Assembly: GCF_020164785.1 (NCBI RefSeq)
Contig: NZ_JAIUGX010000010.1
Span: forward strand, 1-64,000
Source of the DNA: Mesorhizobium sp. ES1-1
GTDB taxonomy: Bacteria > Pseudomonadota > Alphaproteobacteria > Rhizobiales > Rhizobiaceae
Length of the DNA stretch: 64,000 nucleotides
Direction of reading: 5' to 3'
Positions within the stretch are counted from its first letter, which is position 1, and each line of letters opens with the position of its first letter. A program made the position numbers and the translations under genes. A model generated the notes under the pieces. The model searched no databases and was not told the DNA's origin. It saw nothing but the letters and a program-made list of their open reading frames with translations. Shown piece by piece: positions 43,734 through 51,777 of the stretch.

Positions 43734-44824
43734 AAATCGCATTCTATGGCTCCAGCCTGCTGTCCTCCTACTGGAATGGTGCGGCGACCTATTATCGTGG
43801 GCTGCTCAAGGCGCTTGCCAAGCGCGGCTATGATATCGTCTTTTACGAGCCTGACGCCTTCGACCGGCAAAAACATCGCGACATCGAAGCGCCGGATTGG
43901 TGCACCGTCGTCGTCTACGAGGCTACTGCCCACTCGCTGATGCAAGTAGCTGCACTCGCCGCGCAAGCCGACATCGTGGTCAAGGCAAGCGGTGTCGGCT
44001 TTGAGGACGACGCCTTGCTGCGCGCGGTGCTCGACCATGCCCGCCCTGATGCATTGACGGTGTTCTGGGACGTCGACGCTCCGGCCACGCTCAATGAATT
44101 GCGCAACAATCCAGATCATCCGCTGCATCAGGCGCTAACCAGGATCGACCTCGTCCTGACCTATGGCGGAGGCGATCCGGTGGTCTGGGAATACCGGGCG
44201 ATGGGCGCGGCCGAGTGTATCCCCGTCTACAACGCGCTCGATCCGGAAACGCATCATCCCGTTGCCGGCGATCCGCGCTTTGCCTGCGATCTTGCCTTTT
44301 TAGGCAACCGCCTTCCCGACCGCGAGGCGCGCGTCGAGGCGTTCTTCCTCGAGCCAGCACAGGCGCTGGACGGCCAGCGCTTCCTGCTCGGCGGCTCGGG
44401 CTGGGGAGACAAGCCACTGCCGTCAAACGTCTCATGGCTTGGCCATGTCGGGACGAGAGATCACAATGTCTTCAACGTCACGCCCAAAGCAGTCTTGAAC
44501 ATCAGCCGCGACAGCATGGCGGCGAACGGATTCTCTCCCGCCACGCGCGTATTCGAAGCAGCTGGTGCCGGCGCATGCCTGGTGACCGACGCTTGGCTTG
44601 GCGTCGAGGTGTTTTTGAAGCCGGGCGAGGAGATCCTGGTTGCCAGAGACGGCGCCGACGTCGCCGAGATCATGCGCACGCTTTCGCCGTCGAAGGCCCG
44701 GGCTATAGGCGCGGCGGCGCTGAGCCGCGTGCTTGCCGACCACACCTACACATTGCGGGCCGAACTGGTCGACACGATCTTCAAGCGCCATCTCGAAAGC
44801 GAAACAGCGGAGGCGGCGGAATGA
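43730..44824 (+). CDS. CgeB-like glycosyltransferase (2 of 3)
   Basis: A 364-residue paralogue of its neighbours: MKIAFYGSSLLSSYWNGAATYYRGLL, then VFWDVDAPATLNEL, DLAFLGNRLPDREARVE and TRVFEAAGAGACLVTDAW. The ATG overlaps the upstream stop (ATGA), which rules out a longer frame from 43637. It is predicted cytoplasmic and peripheral to the membrane, transferring an unknown sugar. Confidence 0.87.
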   Translation: MKIAFYGSSLLSSYWNGAATYYRGLLKALAKRGYDIVFYEPDAFDRQKHRDIEAPDWCTVVVYEATAHSLMQVAALAAQADIVVKASGVGFEDDALLRAVLDHARPDALTVFWDVDAPATLNELRNNPDHPLHQALTRIDLVLTYGGGDPVVWEYRAMGAAECIPVYNALDPETHHPVAGDPRFACDLAFLGNRLPDREARVEAFFLEPAQALDGQRFLLGGSGWGDKPLPSNVSWLGHVGTRDHNVFNVTPKAVLNISRDSMAANGFSPATRVFEAAGAGACLVTDAWLGVEVFLKPGEEILVARDGADVAEIMRTLSPSKARAIGAAALSRVLADHTYTLRAELVDTIFKRHLESETAEAAE

Positions 44825-45930
44825 ACACGCAACTCGACATCGTCTTCCTTGGCCTTTCCCTGTCGTCGTCCTGGGGCAACGGACATGCCACGACTTTTCG
44901 CGGCTTGCTGCGGGGCCTGAACGAACTCGGCCATCGCGTCATTTTCCTGGAGCGCGACGTGCCCTGGTATGCACAGCACCGGGACCTGCACGATCCGGAT
45001 TTTTGCGCTCTACGCTACTACGACCGCGTCGATGACTTGCGCCGCAGCCACGAGCGGGAGCTGCAGCGGGCCGACATCGTGGTCATGGGATCTTTCGTTC
45101 CTGAAGGAAAGGGCGTGATCGACAGCCTGACCTCGTTATGCACCGGGCAATTGTGCTTTTACGACATCGATACGCCCGTAACGCTGGCCAAACTCGCAGA
45201 AGATGATTGCGACTATCTGGCCCGCCGCCAAGTTCCCTATTTTGACTGCTATTTCTCGTTCACCGGCGGCCCGACGCTGGACCGCTTGAAGTCGGAGTTC
45301 GGCGCGCGACGTGCGGAAGCGCTCTATTGTTCCGTCGATCCGAAGCGCCATCATCGAATTGAAACAGCCATCCAATGGGATCTCGGCTATCTCGGCACCT
45401 ACAGTGCTGACCGGCAGCCGGCATTGGAAACACTGTTGATCGAGCCGGCCCGCAGGTTGCCCGAACAACGCTTTGTCGTTGCCGGGTCGCAATATCCGAC
45501 CGACATCATCTGGCCCGATAATATCGAGCGCATCGACCATCTTCCTCCCGACGAGCACGCCGCTTTCTACAGCAGCCAACGCTACACGCTGAACCTGACG
45601 CGCAGGTCGATGATCGAGGCTGGGTGGTCACCCAGCGTGCGGCTGTTCGAGGCCGCCGCCTGCGCCACGCCGATCATCAGCGACCGTTGGCCGGGGCTCG
45701 ACAGCTTGTTCCCGCAATCAGCGATCGAAACCGCGGCAAGTGCGCAAGACGTCATCAGGATCCTCGACAGCCAGTCCGAGCGGACGAGACTCAGCGTTGC
45801 CAGGCAGGCTCAGGCGATTGTCTTGGCCGATCACACGGGAGCTGCGCGAGCCAAGGAGCTCATTTCCAAACTGATGCAGCCAGACCAAGCGCGTCAGGCG
45901 CTCGGCCAGAATGCGGAAAGTGCAGCATGA
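44821..45930 (+). CDS. CgeB-like glycosyltransferase (3 of 3)
   Basis: A 369-residue paralogue: LDIVFLGLSLSSSWGNGHATTFRGLL, CFYDIDTPVTLAKL, LGYLGTYSADRQPALE and VRLFEAAACATPIISDRWPGL. The FYDIDTP block parallels VFWDVDAP of gene 2, so genes 2 and 3 are the closest pair. Four-base overlaps on both sides keep it in the operon. Confidence 0.87.
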   Translation: MNTQLDIVFLGLSLSSSWGNGHATTFRGLLRGLNELGHRVIFLERDVPWYAQHRDLHDPDFCALRYYDRVDDLRRSHERELQRADIVVMGSFVPEGKGVIDSLTSLCTGQLCFYDIDTPVTLAKLAEDDCDYLARRQVPYFDCYFSFTGGPTLDRLKSEFGARRAEALYCSVDPKRHHRIETAIQWDLGYLGTYSADRQPALETLLIEPARRLPEQRFVVAGSQYPTDIIWPDNIERIDHLPPDEHAAFYSSQRYTLNLTRRSMIEAGWSPSVRLFEAAACATPIISDRWPGLDSLFPQSAIETAASAQDVIRILDSQSERTRLSVARQAQAIVLADHTGAARAKELISKLMQPDQARQALGQNAESAA

Positions 45931-46985
45931 CAGGCACACAGGAGAGAATGGCAATGTCCCAATTCAGAAAGACGCCAGCACTGACGATACTTGTTGCGGG
46001 CGGTGCCGGCTTCCTCGGTTCGCACTTGTGTGACACGTTGCTCGACAGCGGTCATAGCGTGATCTGCGTCGACAATTTCCTCACAGGCCGGCTCGAAAAC
46101 ATCAGTTCACTTCTGGGACGCCCGCGTTTCCGCCTCGTCGAACAGGATGTCTGCCAGCCCATAGCGCTTGAGGGGCCGGTTGATCGCATTGTCAATATGG
46201 CTTGTGCGGCCTCCCCGCCGCGCTACCAGGCCGATCCGATCCATACCACGCGCACATGCGTGGTCGGCACCCTCAACCTTCTGGAACTGGCCGTCGCCAA
46301 AGGCGCCCGTTTCCTGCAGGCCTCGACCAGTGAAGTCTATGGCGATCCCGAACAGCATCCGCAACATGAGGATTACGTCGGCCACGTTAATTGTACCGGT
46401 CCCCGCGCCTGCTATGACGAAGGCAAGCGAACCGCCGAAACGCTTTGCTTCGACTATTTGCGCGCGGATCGGGCCGATGTCCGTGTCGCGCGCATCTTCA
46501 ACACCTATGGTCCCCGAATGGATCCGGCCGACGGCCGCATCGTTTCAAATCTCGTCATGCAGGCTCTCGAAAAACGGCCGCTGACGATTTTCGGCGATGG
46601 GCAGCAATCGAGGTCCTTCTGCTACGTTACCGACCTGGTGGAGGGACTGCTGCGCCTGATGGAGATCGACCCCAACCCCCGCCAGCCTGTCAACCTCGGC
46701 AATCCCGGAGAGTTCACCATTCTCGAGCTCGCCAGCCTGGTGCGCAAGATGACAGGCACTCGCTCGACCGTGACGTTCCTGCCACTGCCACAAGACGACC
46801 CGCGGCGGCGGCGTCCCGACATCACACGGGCCAAGACCCTGCTCGGCTGGCGGCCGAAAGTGGCACTGCGGGACGGCTTGCTGGCGACCATCGCCTATTT
46901 CGCCGATCTGGACGACAGCGGGGCAGAGCCTATCAACGCAGTCACCAGACCGGCTACGGACAACACGCAAAACGTCCCCGTGTGA
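45927..46985 (+). CDS. UDP-glucuronate decarboxylase-like (UDP-xylose synthase family) protein
   Basis: A 352-residue extended SDR. NAD motif GGAGFLGSHL, VNMACAASPPRYQADPIHTTRT (very close to the NLACPASPxxYQxxPxxTxxT block of UXS), ASTSEVYGDPEQHPQ, and YDEGKRTAETL (YxxxK) followed by RIFNTYGPRM. UXS makes UDP-xylose from UDP-glucuronate, so the cluster may use a pentose donor. It overlaps the last glycosyltransferase by four bases. Starts at 45948 or 45954 are possible. Confidence 0.9.
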   Translation: MTGTQERMAMSQFRKTPALTILVAGGAGFLGSHLCDTLLDSGHSVICVDNFLTGRLENISSLLGRPRFRLVEQDVCQPIALEGPVDRIVNMACAASPPRYQADPIHTTRTCVVGTLNLLELAVAKGARFLQASTSEVYGDPEQHPQHEDYVGHVNCTGPRACYDEGKRTAETLCFDYLRADRADVRVARIFNTYGPRMDPADGRIVSNLVMQALEKRPLTIFGDGQQSRSFCYVTDLVEGLLRLMEIDPNPRQPVNLGNPGEFTILELASLVRKMTGTRSTVTFLPLPQDDPRRRRPDITRAKTLLGWRPKVALRDGLLATIAYFADLDDSGAEPINAVTRPATDNTQNVPV

Positions 46986-47064
46986 AAGCCCGCCGGGCAT
47001 GCTCCGCTTTCGTGAAAACATTCGGCGGAGCTGCGGGTTCAATGCCTAACTGGAGAACAATGCA

Positions 47065-47250
47065 GTGCAACCGAAGTGCAACGTCGAGGACATCGATCAA
47101 CTGGCGGCCAAGACAACGGCAGAGTTCCTGCGCCGGAGCTCCATCACCTATCTGGAATGTTGCGTCAGCCTGATGATGACCCATATGGGGCGCGACGAAA
47201 TAGCGGCTATCCTGGAGCAGGAAGCCGATATGCTGCGCAAGCTGGACTGA
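47065..47250 (+). CDS. Small hypothetical protein
   Basis: A 61-residue protein (MQPKCNVEDIDQLAAKTTAEF..., EQEADMLRKLD), amphipathic and helical, with no family I recognise. A GTG start lies nine bases after GGAG. It follows the UXS-like gene by 79 bases and converges with the PRTase-kinase gene, with 10 bases between the stops. Confidence 0.5.
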   Translation: MQPKCNVEDIDQLAAKTTAEFLRRSSITYLECCVSLMMTHMGRDEIAAILEQEADMLRKLD

Positions 47251-47260
47251 ACTAGCGACA

Positions 47261-49006
47261 TCACATCCTTGCGTGGTCGAGAAAGCGGGACAAGTTCGCC
47301 TTATAGCGTCTGATGCGAGGCCGCAGCTGCTCGCTTTCAGCGGCATGAGCCTGCTCGGCCATGCTCCATAGTCCCAGTTGGAAAGAGAGATAGCATGGCT
47401 GCAAAAAGCTCAGCAGCTCGCTGTCGACAGCACGGTGCATGGCAGTCTCCGCGCAGGCCGCCAGCTTGATCGATCCGGCCACTGATAGATTATGTTCGAT
47501 GATGGCGCCGGCTATGTCCCACTCAATGGCTTGGCAGCCGATAAGCTCGTGCGACCGACAGTGATCGAGACCATCTGTCTTGAGCACTTTGCCGTCAGGG
47601 CAGACAAGAAATTCCCAAGGGTGCAGGCGCCCGTCGATCTCGACACGCTCCGCGGAGTGCGGCACGGGCCTGGCCTCGAACCAACGGCGCAGTTCAGCCG
47701 CTCGGCTTGCCCCCAACGCCTCGGTGCAATTTTGCACCGCCATGCTTGCCAACGCATCGTATGCAGCGCCACTCTGCGATGTTTGCAGATGGGCGCTGCG
47801 CCAGCCGAGATATCGCCCAAGCCACTCGATCAACCGTTCTCTGGCCAGATCGGCGCCATCCAGCCTCTTCGCCTCGATCCAGCGCTCGACCAGAAAGCCG
47901 TGGCAGAGGCCTGCCACGGGCGGGCCGAAACCGGCTTCGTGCAGCAATATGGCTGTGCGCAGCTTGCGCAGTCCACTCTGGCCAAGTCCGGCGAACTTGA
48001 CCAGCCAGCGCTCCGCCCCGGCTGAAGCCAAGAACTTTCGTCGCTCAAAATCCGGAAAGATCGGTGGCCACTGGGCGGCAGGCAAAGCCAGCTCATGGCG
48101 CCACCCTCCTCCGGATATCTCACGAAGCTCAGCCACGGGCGTTGCCAGAAGCTTGCCCACCCAATCGGCGAGTTCTCCGCCCGCGCGGGCGTTGAACGTG
48201 TGTTCGAAATCAGCGCAGTGGATACGGCATCGGGACCAGGTGGCACGCATATCCTCCGTCGCTTTGCCGCCTGGGCCGTTTCGATGACTTGGGAACAGAT
48301 GGATATTGGCGAGACCGACGCCGCGGTCGCGCAACCAGCTGACAACGGCATGGAATGAGCTGCCAGAGAGGCCAGGCCCCTCATCGACGATCGCGTATCT
48401 GGTCGCCGGATTGCGCAGCCAGTTGTCGATCAGATCGGGCGCGGCGGTGATATGCCTGGCAAACGGATGTCCCACCGGCCTTACACTTATGGGCGGTGGT
48501 GCCTCGAGAGCGGCCGCGACCATCGCGGCAAGCCCGAGACCAATGCTGCGGATGCCGATGACGCATGTGTTGGCGTCGAGGCCGGACTGATAGGCCGCGG
48601 CAAGGTAGGTCTCGGGATAGAGTGCATAGTGGGTATAGCCTTCAGCGGCGCCGGTGATGATTTCACCCCGGAGATCCAGCTTGGCCAACATCTGCGGAAG
48701 GTTGCAGCCAAGCGCACCGGCAGCGGCAAAGCCGCTTTGCCAGGAGCGCGCCACCTCCAGGGCAAGTGCGACCAGTATTTGTGCCCCAAGTTGCTGCGAG
48801 GCCGAGTTGCGGTCTGCGCCCGCGATCTCGAACTGGGCATCGGCCAGGCCCTGAATCAGTTCCGAGACGTCGACGAAAAGCGTGACCAGAGCGGAATGCC
48901 GTTCAACGCCCGGCCGCATCGCACCGATCTTGCCCGCGGCCGCGCAAGCGAGCTCGGCAAGCCGGCCGGCGTGGTGCTTCTGCTTGTGGTCACCAAAGAC
49001 AATCAT
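47261..49006 (-). CDS. Putative phosphoribosyltransferase-like and kinase-like fusion
   Basis: A 581-residue protein I do not recognise as a named family. Residues about 110-260 look like a phosphoribosyltransferase: CVIGIRSIGLGLAAMVAAAL, then AIVDEGPGLSGSSFHAVVSWL, which resembles the acidic PRPP loop (DE/DD-x-xx-SG-S). Residues about 310-560 look like an aminoglycoside-phosphotransferase-type kinase: RWLVKFAGLGQSG, LVERWIEAKRL, then IDGRLHPWEFLV and KTDGLDH, reminiscent of the catalytic and metal loops, with the usual Asn replaced by Glu. ATG 49006 is chosen because the frame beyond it is poor. It is antisense within the sugar cluster. Confidence 0.65.
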   Translation of the reverse strand: MIVFGDHKQKHHAGRLAELACAAAGKIGAMRPGVERHSALVTLFVDVSELIQGLADAQFEIAGADRNSASQQLGAQILVALALEVARSWQSGFAAAGALGCNLPQMLAKLDLRGEIITGAAEGYTHYALYPETYLAAAYQSGLDANTCVIGIRSIGLGLAAMVAAALEAPPPISVRPVGHPFARHITAAPDLIDNWLRNPATRYAIVDEGPGLSGSSFHAVVSWLRDRGVGLANIHLFPSHRNGPGGKATEDMRATWSRCRIHCADFEHTFNARAGGELADWVGKLLATPVAELREISGGGWRHELALPAAQWPPIFPDFERRKFLASAGAERWLVKFAGLGQSGLRKLRTAILLHEAGFGPPVAGLCHGFLVERWIEAKRLDGADLARERLIEWLGRYLGWRSAHLQTSQSGAAYDALASMAVQNCTEALGASRAAELRRWFEARPVPHSAERVEIDGRLHPWEFLVCPDGKVLKTDGLDHCRSHELIGCQAIEWDIAGAIIEHNLSVAGSIKLAACAETAMHRAVDSELLSFLQPCYLSFQLGLWSMAEQAHAAESEQLRPRIRRYKANLSRFLDHARM

Positions 49007-49088
49007 CGTCCTGCTTTGCTGTCTGCCGCAACGCGAAGGCAGGCATTTTCGATCCGCAGGCCGGCAACGCAATTTTTTGCGCCTTGAA

Positions 49089-49113
49089 GGAACATTCCTG
49101 GCCGATCGCGGTT
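49089..49113 (+). promoter_or_regulatory. EcfG-type promoter of the inositol synthase gene
   Basis: GGAAC (49089-49093), 17 bases, GTT (49111-49113), 44 bases before GTG 49157. It restarts the sugar cluster after the antisense gene. Confidence 0.7.
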
Positions 49114-49156
49114 CGGCGGCAGGAACTTACCTTTAAGCAACAGAGGCAGCGGTTTC

Positions 49157-50260
49157 GTGGGATCGAAGAAAGTTCGAATAGGCATCGTTGGTATCGGCAA
49201 TTGCGCATCCTCGCTGGTGCAAGGGCTGACTTACTATCGCAATGCCAAGAGCAACGAACCAATCCCCGGGCTGATGCATGCCGATCTCGGCGGCTATCAT
49301 GTCGACGACATCGAAATCGTCTGCGCGTTCGATGTGGCGGACGGCAAGGTCGGGTGCGATGTCGCCGAGGCAATCTACAGCACGCCCAACAACACCTATC
49401 GTTTCGCCGAGGTGGGACCGACCAACGTCCGCGTCGAGCGCGGTCCGACGCTTGACGGGATCGGCAAATATCTGAGCGACGACATCGAGGAATCGCAGCA
49501 GCCTGTCGTCGATGTTGTCGCAAGGCTGCGCGAAAGCGCGCCTGATGTACTGGTATCTTATCTGCCGGTCGGTTCCGAAGAGGCGACTCGCTTTTACGCC
49601 GAATGCGCGCTCGAAGCCGGCTGCGGCTTCGTCAACTGCATACCGGTCTTCATCGCTTCTCGGCCGGAGTGGCGCCAGCGCTTCGAGGAGCGTGGTCTGC
49701 CTTTGGTGGGAGACGACATCAAGAGCCAAGTCGGCGCAACAATAGTGCATCGCATGCTGGCCAACCTCTTTCGCGAACGCGGGGTGCGCATCGACCGCAC
49801 CTACCAGCTCAATTTCGGCGGCAATACCGATTTCCTGAACATGCTCGAACGTGAGCGACTGGAATCGAAGAAGATCTCGAAGACCCAGTCTGTAACCAGC
49901 CAGATCGATGTCCCGCTCGCAGCGGGCGACATTCATGTCGGTCCCAGCGACCATGTCCCGTGGCTGACCGACCGTAAATGGGCCTACATACGTGTCGAGG
50001 GCACAACCTTCGGTGGCGTACCCTTGAATGCCGAGCTGAAGCTCGAAGTGTGGGATTCGCCCAACTCGGCAGGTGTCGTCATCGACGCGGTTCGCTGCGC
50101 CAAGCTCGCTCTCGATCGCGGAATTGGCGGAGCATTGACCGGCCCCTGCAGCTACTTCATGAAGTCGCCGCCGGAACAGTTCACCGACGCCGAAGCCCGT
50201 CAACGCACGCTGGACTTTATCGCCGGCAGGGGCGAGCCGTTGCTCGACGCGGCAGAATGA
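49157..50260 (+). CDS. ino1: Inositol-3-phosphate synthase
   Basis: A 367-residue NAD-dependent enzyme that cyclises glucose 6-phosphate to inositol phosphate, of the actinobacterial/archaeal-like short type. NAD fold VRIGIVGIGNCASSLVQGL, GLPLVGDDIKSQVGATI, LNFGGNTDFLNM and ESKKISKTQSV are the conserved blocks. A GTG start follows an EcfG-type promoter. Its stop overlaps the phosphatase gene start (ATGA), so product dephosphorylation may be coupled. Inositol synthesis is unusual in rhizobia, which more often only degrade it. Confidence 0.92.
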   Translation: MGSKKVRIGIVGIGNCASSLVQGLTYYRNAKSNEPIPGLMHADLGGYHVDDIEIVCAFDVADGKVGCDVAEAIYSTPNNTYRFAEVGPTNVRVERGPTLDGIGKYLSDDIEESQQPVVDVVARLRESAPDVLVSYLPVGSEEATRFYAECALEAGCGFVNCIPVFIASRPEWRQRFEERGLPLVGDDIKSQVGATIVHRMLANLFRERGVRIDRTYQLNFGGNTDFLNMLERERLESKKISKTQSVTSQIDVPLAAGDIHVGPSDHVPWLTDRKWAYIRVEGTTFGGVPLNAELKLEVWDSPNSAGVVIDAVRCAKLALDRGIGGALTGPCSYFMKSPPEQFTDAEARQRTLDFIAGRGEPLLDAAE

Positions 50261-50853
50261 CGACGACGTTCTTTTTGGTCCGGCATGCCGCGCACGACAA
50301 TGTCGGCAGCTATCTGGCTGGCAGAATGGGCGGCGTCAGCCTTGGCCCGGCCGGTCAGGCGCAAGCCATGCATCTGGCGCGTCGCATGTCGCGCGAACCA
50401 TTGGCCGCAATTTGCAGCAGTCCGCGCGAGCGCACGCTCGAAACCGCCAAGCCGATGGCGATCGCCTGCGCTGTGAAGACAATTGCGATCCGCGCCGAAC
50501 TTGACGAGATAGACTTCGGCGCGTGGTCGGGAAAGACCTTCGAGGAATTGAACAAAGACGCGGCCTGGCAGACGTGGAACAGTCAGCGTCAAAGCGCCTG
50601 CACACCGAGCGGCGAGACGATGCAGGATGTCCAGGAGCGCGTTATCGGGCTCATGGATGCCGTTCGCCAGAACGCCATGAATCAGTGCGTCGCACTGATC
50701 AGCCATGCCGATGTCATCAAGGCCGCCGTTTGCAAAGTTCTAGGACTGCAGCTCGGCGACTGTTTTCGCTTCGATATCGAGCCTGCCTCGATCACCACGA
50801 TCGTCTGTGGCGACTGGGGTTCCAAGCTCATTCGCCTTAATGAAAGCGCCTGA
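50257..50853 (+). CDS. Histidine phosphatase family protein
   Basis: A 198-residue phosphoglycerate-mutase-like phosphatase: phosphohistidine motif FFLVRHAAHDN (RHG-type with Ala), SSPRERTLETAKP with the second Arg, EIDFGAWSGKTFEEL, and ALISHADVIKAAVC with the second His. It overlaps ino1 by four bases, so a natural guess is that it removes phosphate from inositol phosphate or a glycoside phosphate; this is inference only. Confidence 0.9.
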   Translation: MTTTFFLVRHAAHDNVGSYLAGRMGGVSLGPAGQAQAMHLARRMSREPLAAICSSPRERTLETAKPMAIACAVKTIAIRAELDEIDFGAWSGKTFEELNKDAAWQTWNSQRQSACTPSGETMQDVQERVIGLMDAVRQNAMNQCVALISHADVIKAAVCKVLGLQLGDCFRFDIEPASITTIVCGDWGSKLIRLNESA

Positions 50854-51015
50854 CGGAGGCCGCATGCGCTTGTCCGGATTTCGGTCTCGCCGTCGTGCCG
50901 CATCTTGGCGCCGACGGGATTGCCACGACGTGTGTTTCGGTACGCTGGTCAACGGCCGCCTCCCGGCGCGGTGGCGGTCGGGGACCCCATCCTTACCTGG
51001 CGAAGGAGACTAGCC

Positions 51016-51777
51016 ATGCTGCATTCCAGTGCCGAGATACAGGCCCGCATCGACGCGCTGGGGCCGTGGTTCCACAATATGGAGCTTGCCGGCGTGGCGA
51101 CCGCCCCCGATCATTTCCTCGGCAACTATCCTTCGGTCAAATGGCGAAAATTCGCGGATGTCATTCCGCACGATCTGTCGGGCAAGTCCGTCCTCGACAT
51201 CGGCTGCAATGCCGGGTTCTACTCTATCGAAATGAAAAGGCGCGGCGCCGAACGTGTGCTGGGCATCGATTTCGATGAAGCCTATCTGGCGCAAGCGCGT
51301 TTTGCTGCTGAGATCGCCGACTGCGAAATCGAGTTCCGCCAGTTATCGGTCTATGATGTCGGCGCATTGGGTGAGACCTTCGACATCGTGCTGTTCATGG
51401 GAGTGCTCTACCATTTGCGCCATCCGCTGTTGGCGCTCGATCTCATCCGGCAGCATGTTGCAAATGACCTCTTGGTTTTCCAGTCGATGCAGCGCGGCAG
51501 CAAGGAAACTCTCCCGGTCGAAGAGAACTACCATTTCTGGACGCATGATCTGTTCGAACGTGCCGCCTTCCCGAAATTACATTTCATCGAGCATCGTTAC
51601 GCGGACGATCCGACCAACTGGTGGATACCCAACCGCGCCTGCACCGAGGCGATGCTGCGAAGCGCCGGTTTCGAAATCCTGCAGCATCCCGAGGATGAGG
51701 TGTTCTTCTGCCGTGCTGCTGGCGAGGCGGCGGGCGGCGGCGCCGTCTACCCCGCGAAAGGACCAAGCCATGATTGA
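51016..51777 (+). CDS. SAM-dependent methyltransferase
   Basis: A 253-residue methyltransferase: VLDIGCNAGFYSIEMKRRGA as motif I, VLGIDFDEAYLAQA, and IVLFMGVLYHLRHPLLALDLI, the CmoB-like post-motif. AAGGAGA precedes ATG 51016; the longer frame from 50905 is rejected. NWWIPNRACTEAMLRSAGF at the C-terminus suggests a tRNA-mo5U34- or sugar-methyltransferase relative. In this context O-methylation of the glycoside is most likely. Its stop overlaps the next gene by eight bases. Confidence 0.88.
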   Translation: MLHSSAEIQARIDALGPWFHNMELAGVATAPDHFLGNYPSVKWRKFADVIPHDLSGKSVLDIGCNAGFYSIEMKRRGAERVLGIDFDEAYLAQARFAAEIADCEIEFRQLSVYDVGALGETFDIVLFMGVLYHLRHPLLALDLIRQHVANDLLVFQSMQRGSKETLPVEENYHFWTHDLFERAAFPKLHFIEHRYADDPTNWWIPNRACTEAMLRSAGFEILQHPEDEVFFCRAAGEAAGGGAVYPAKGPSHD

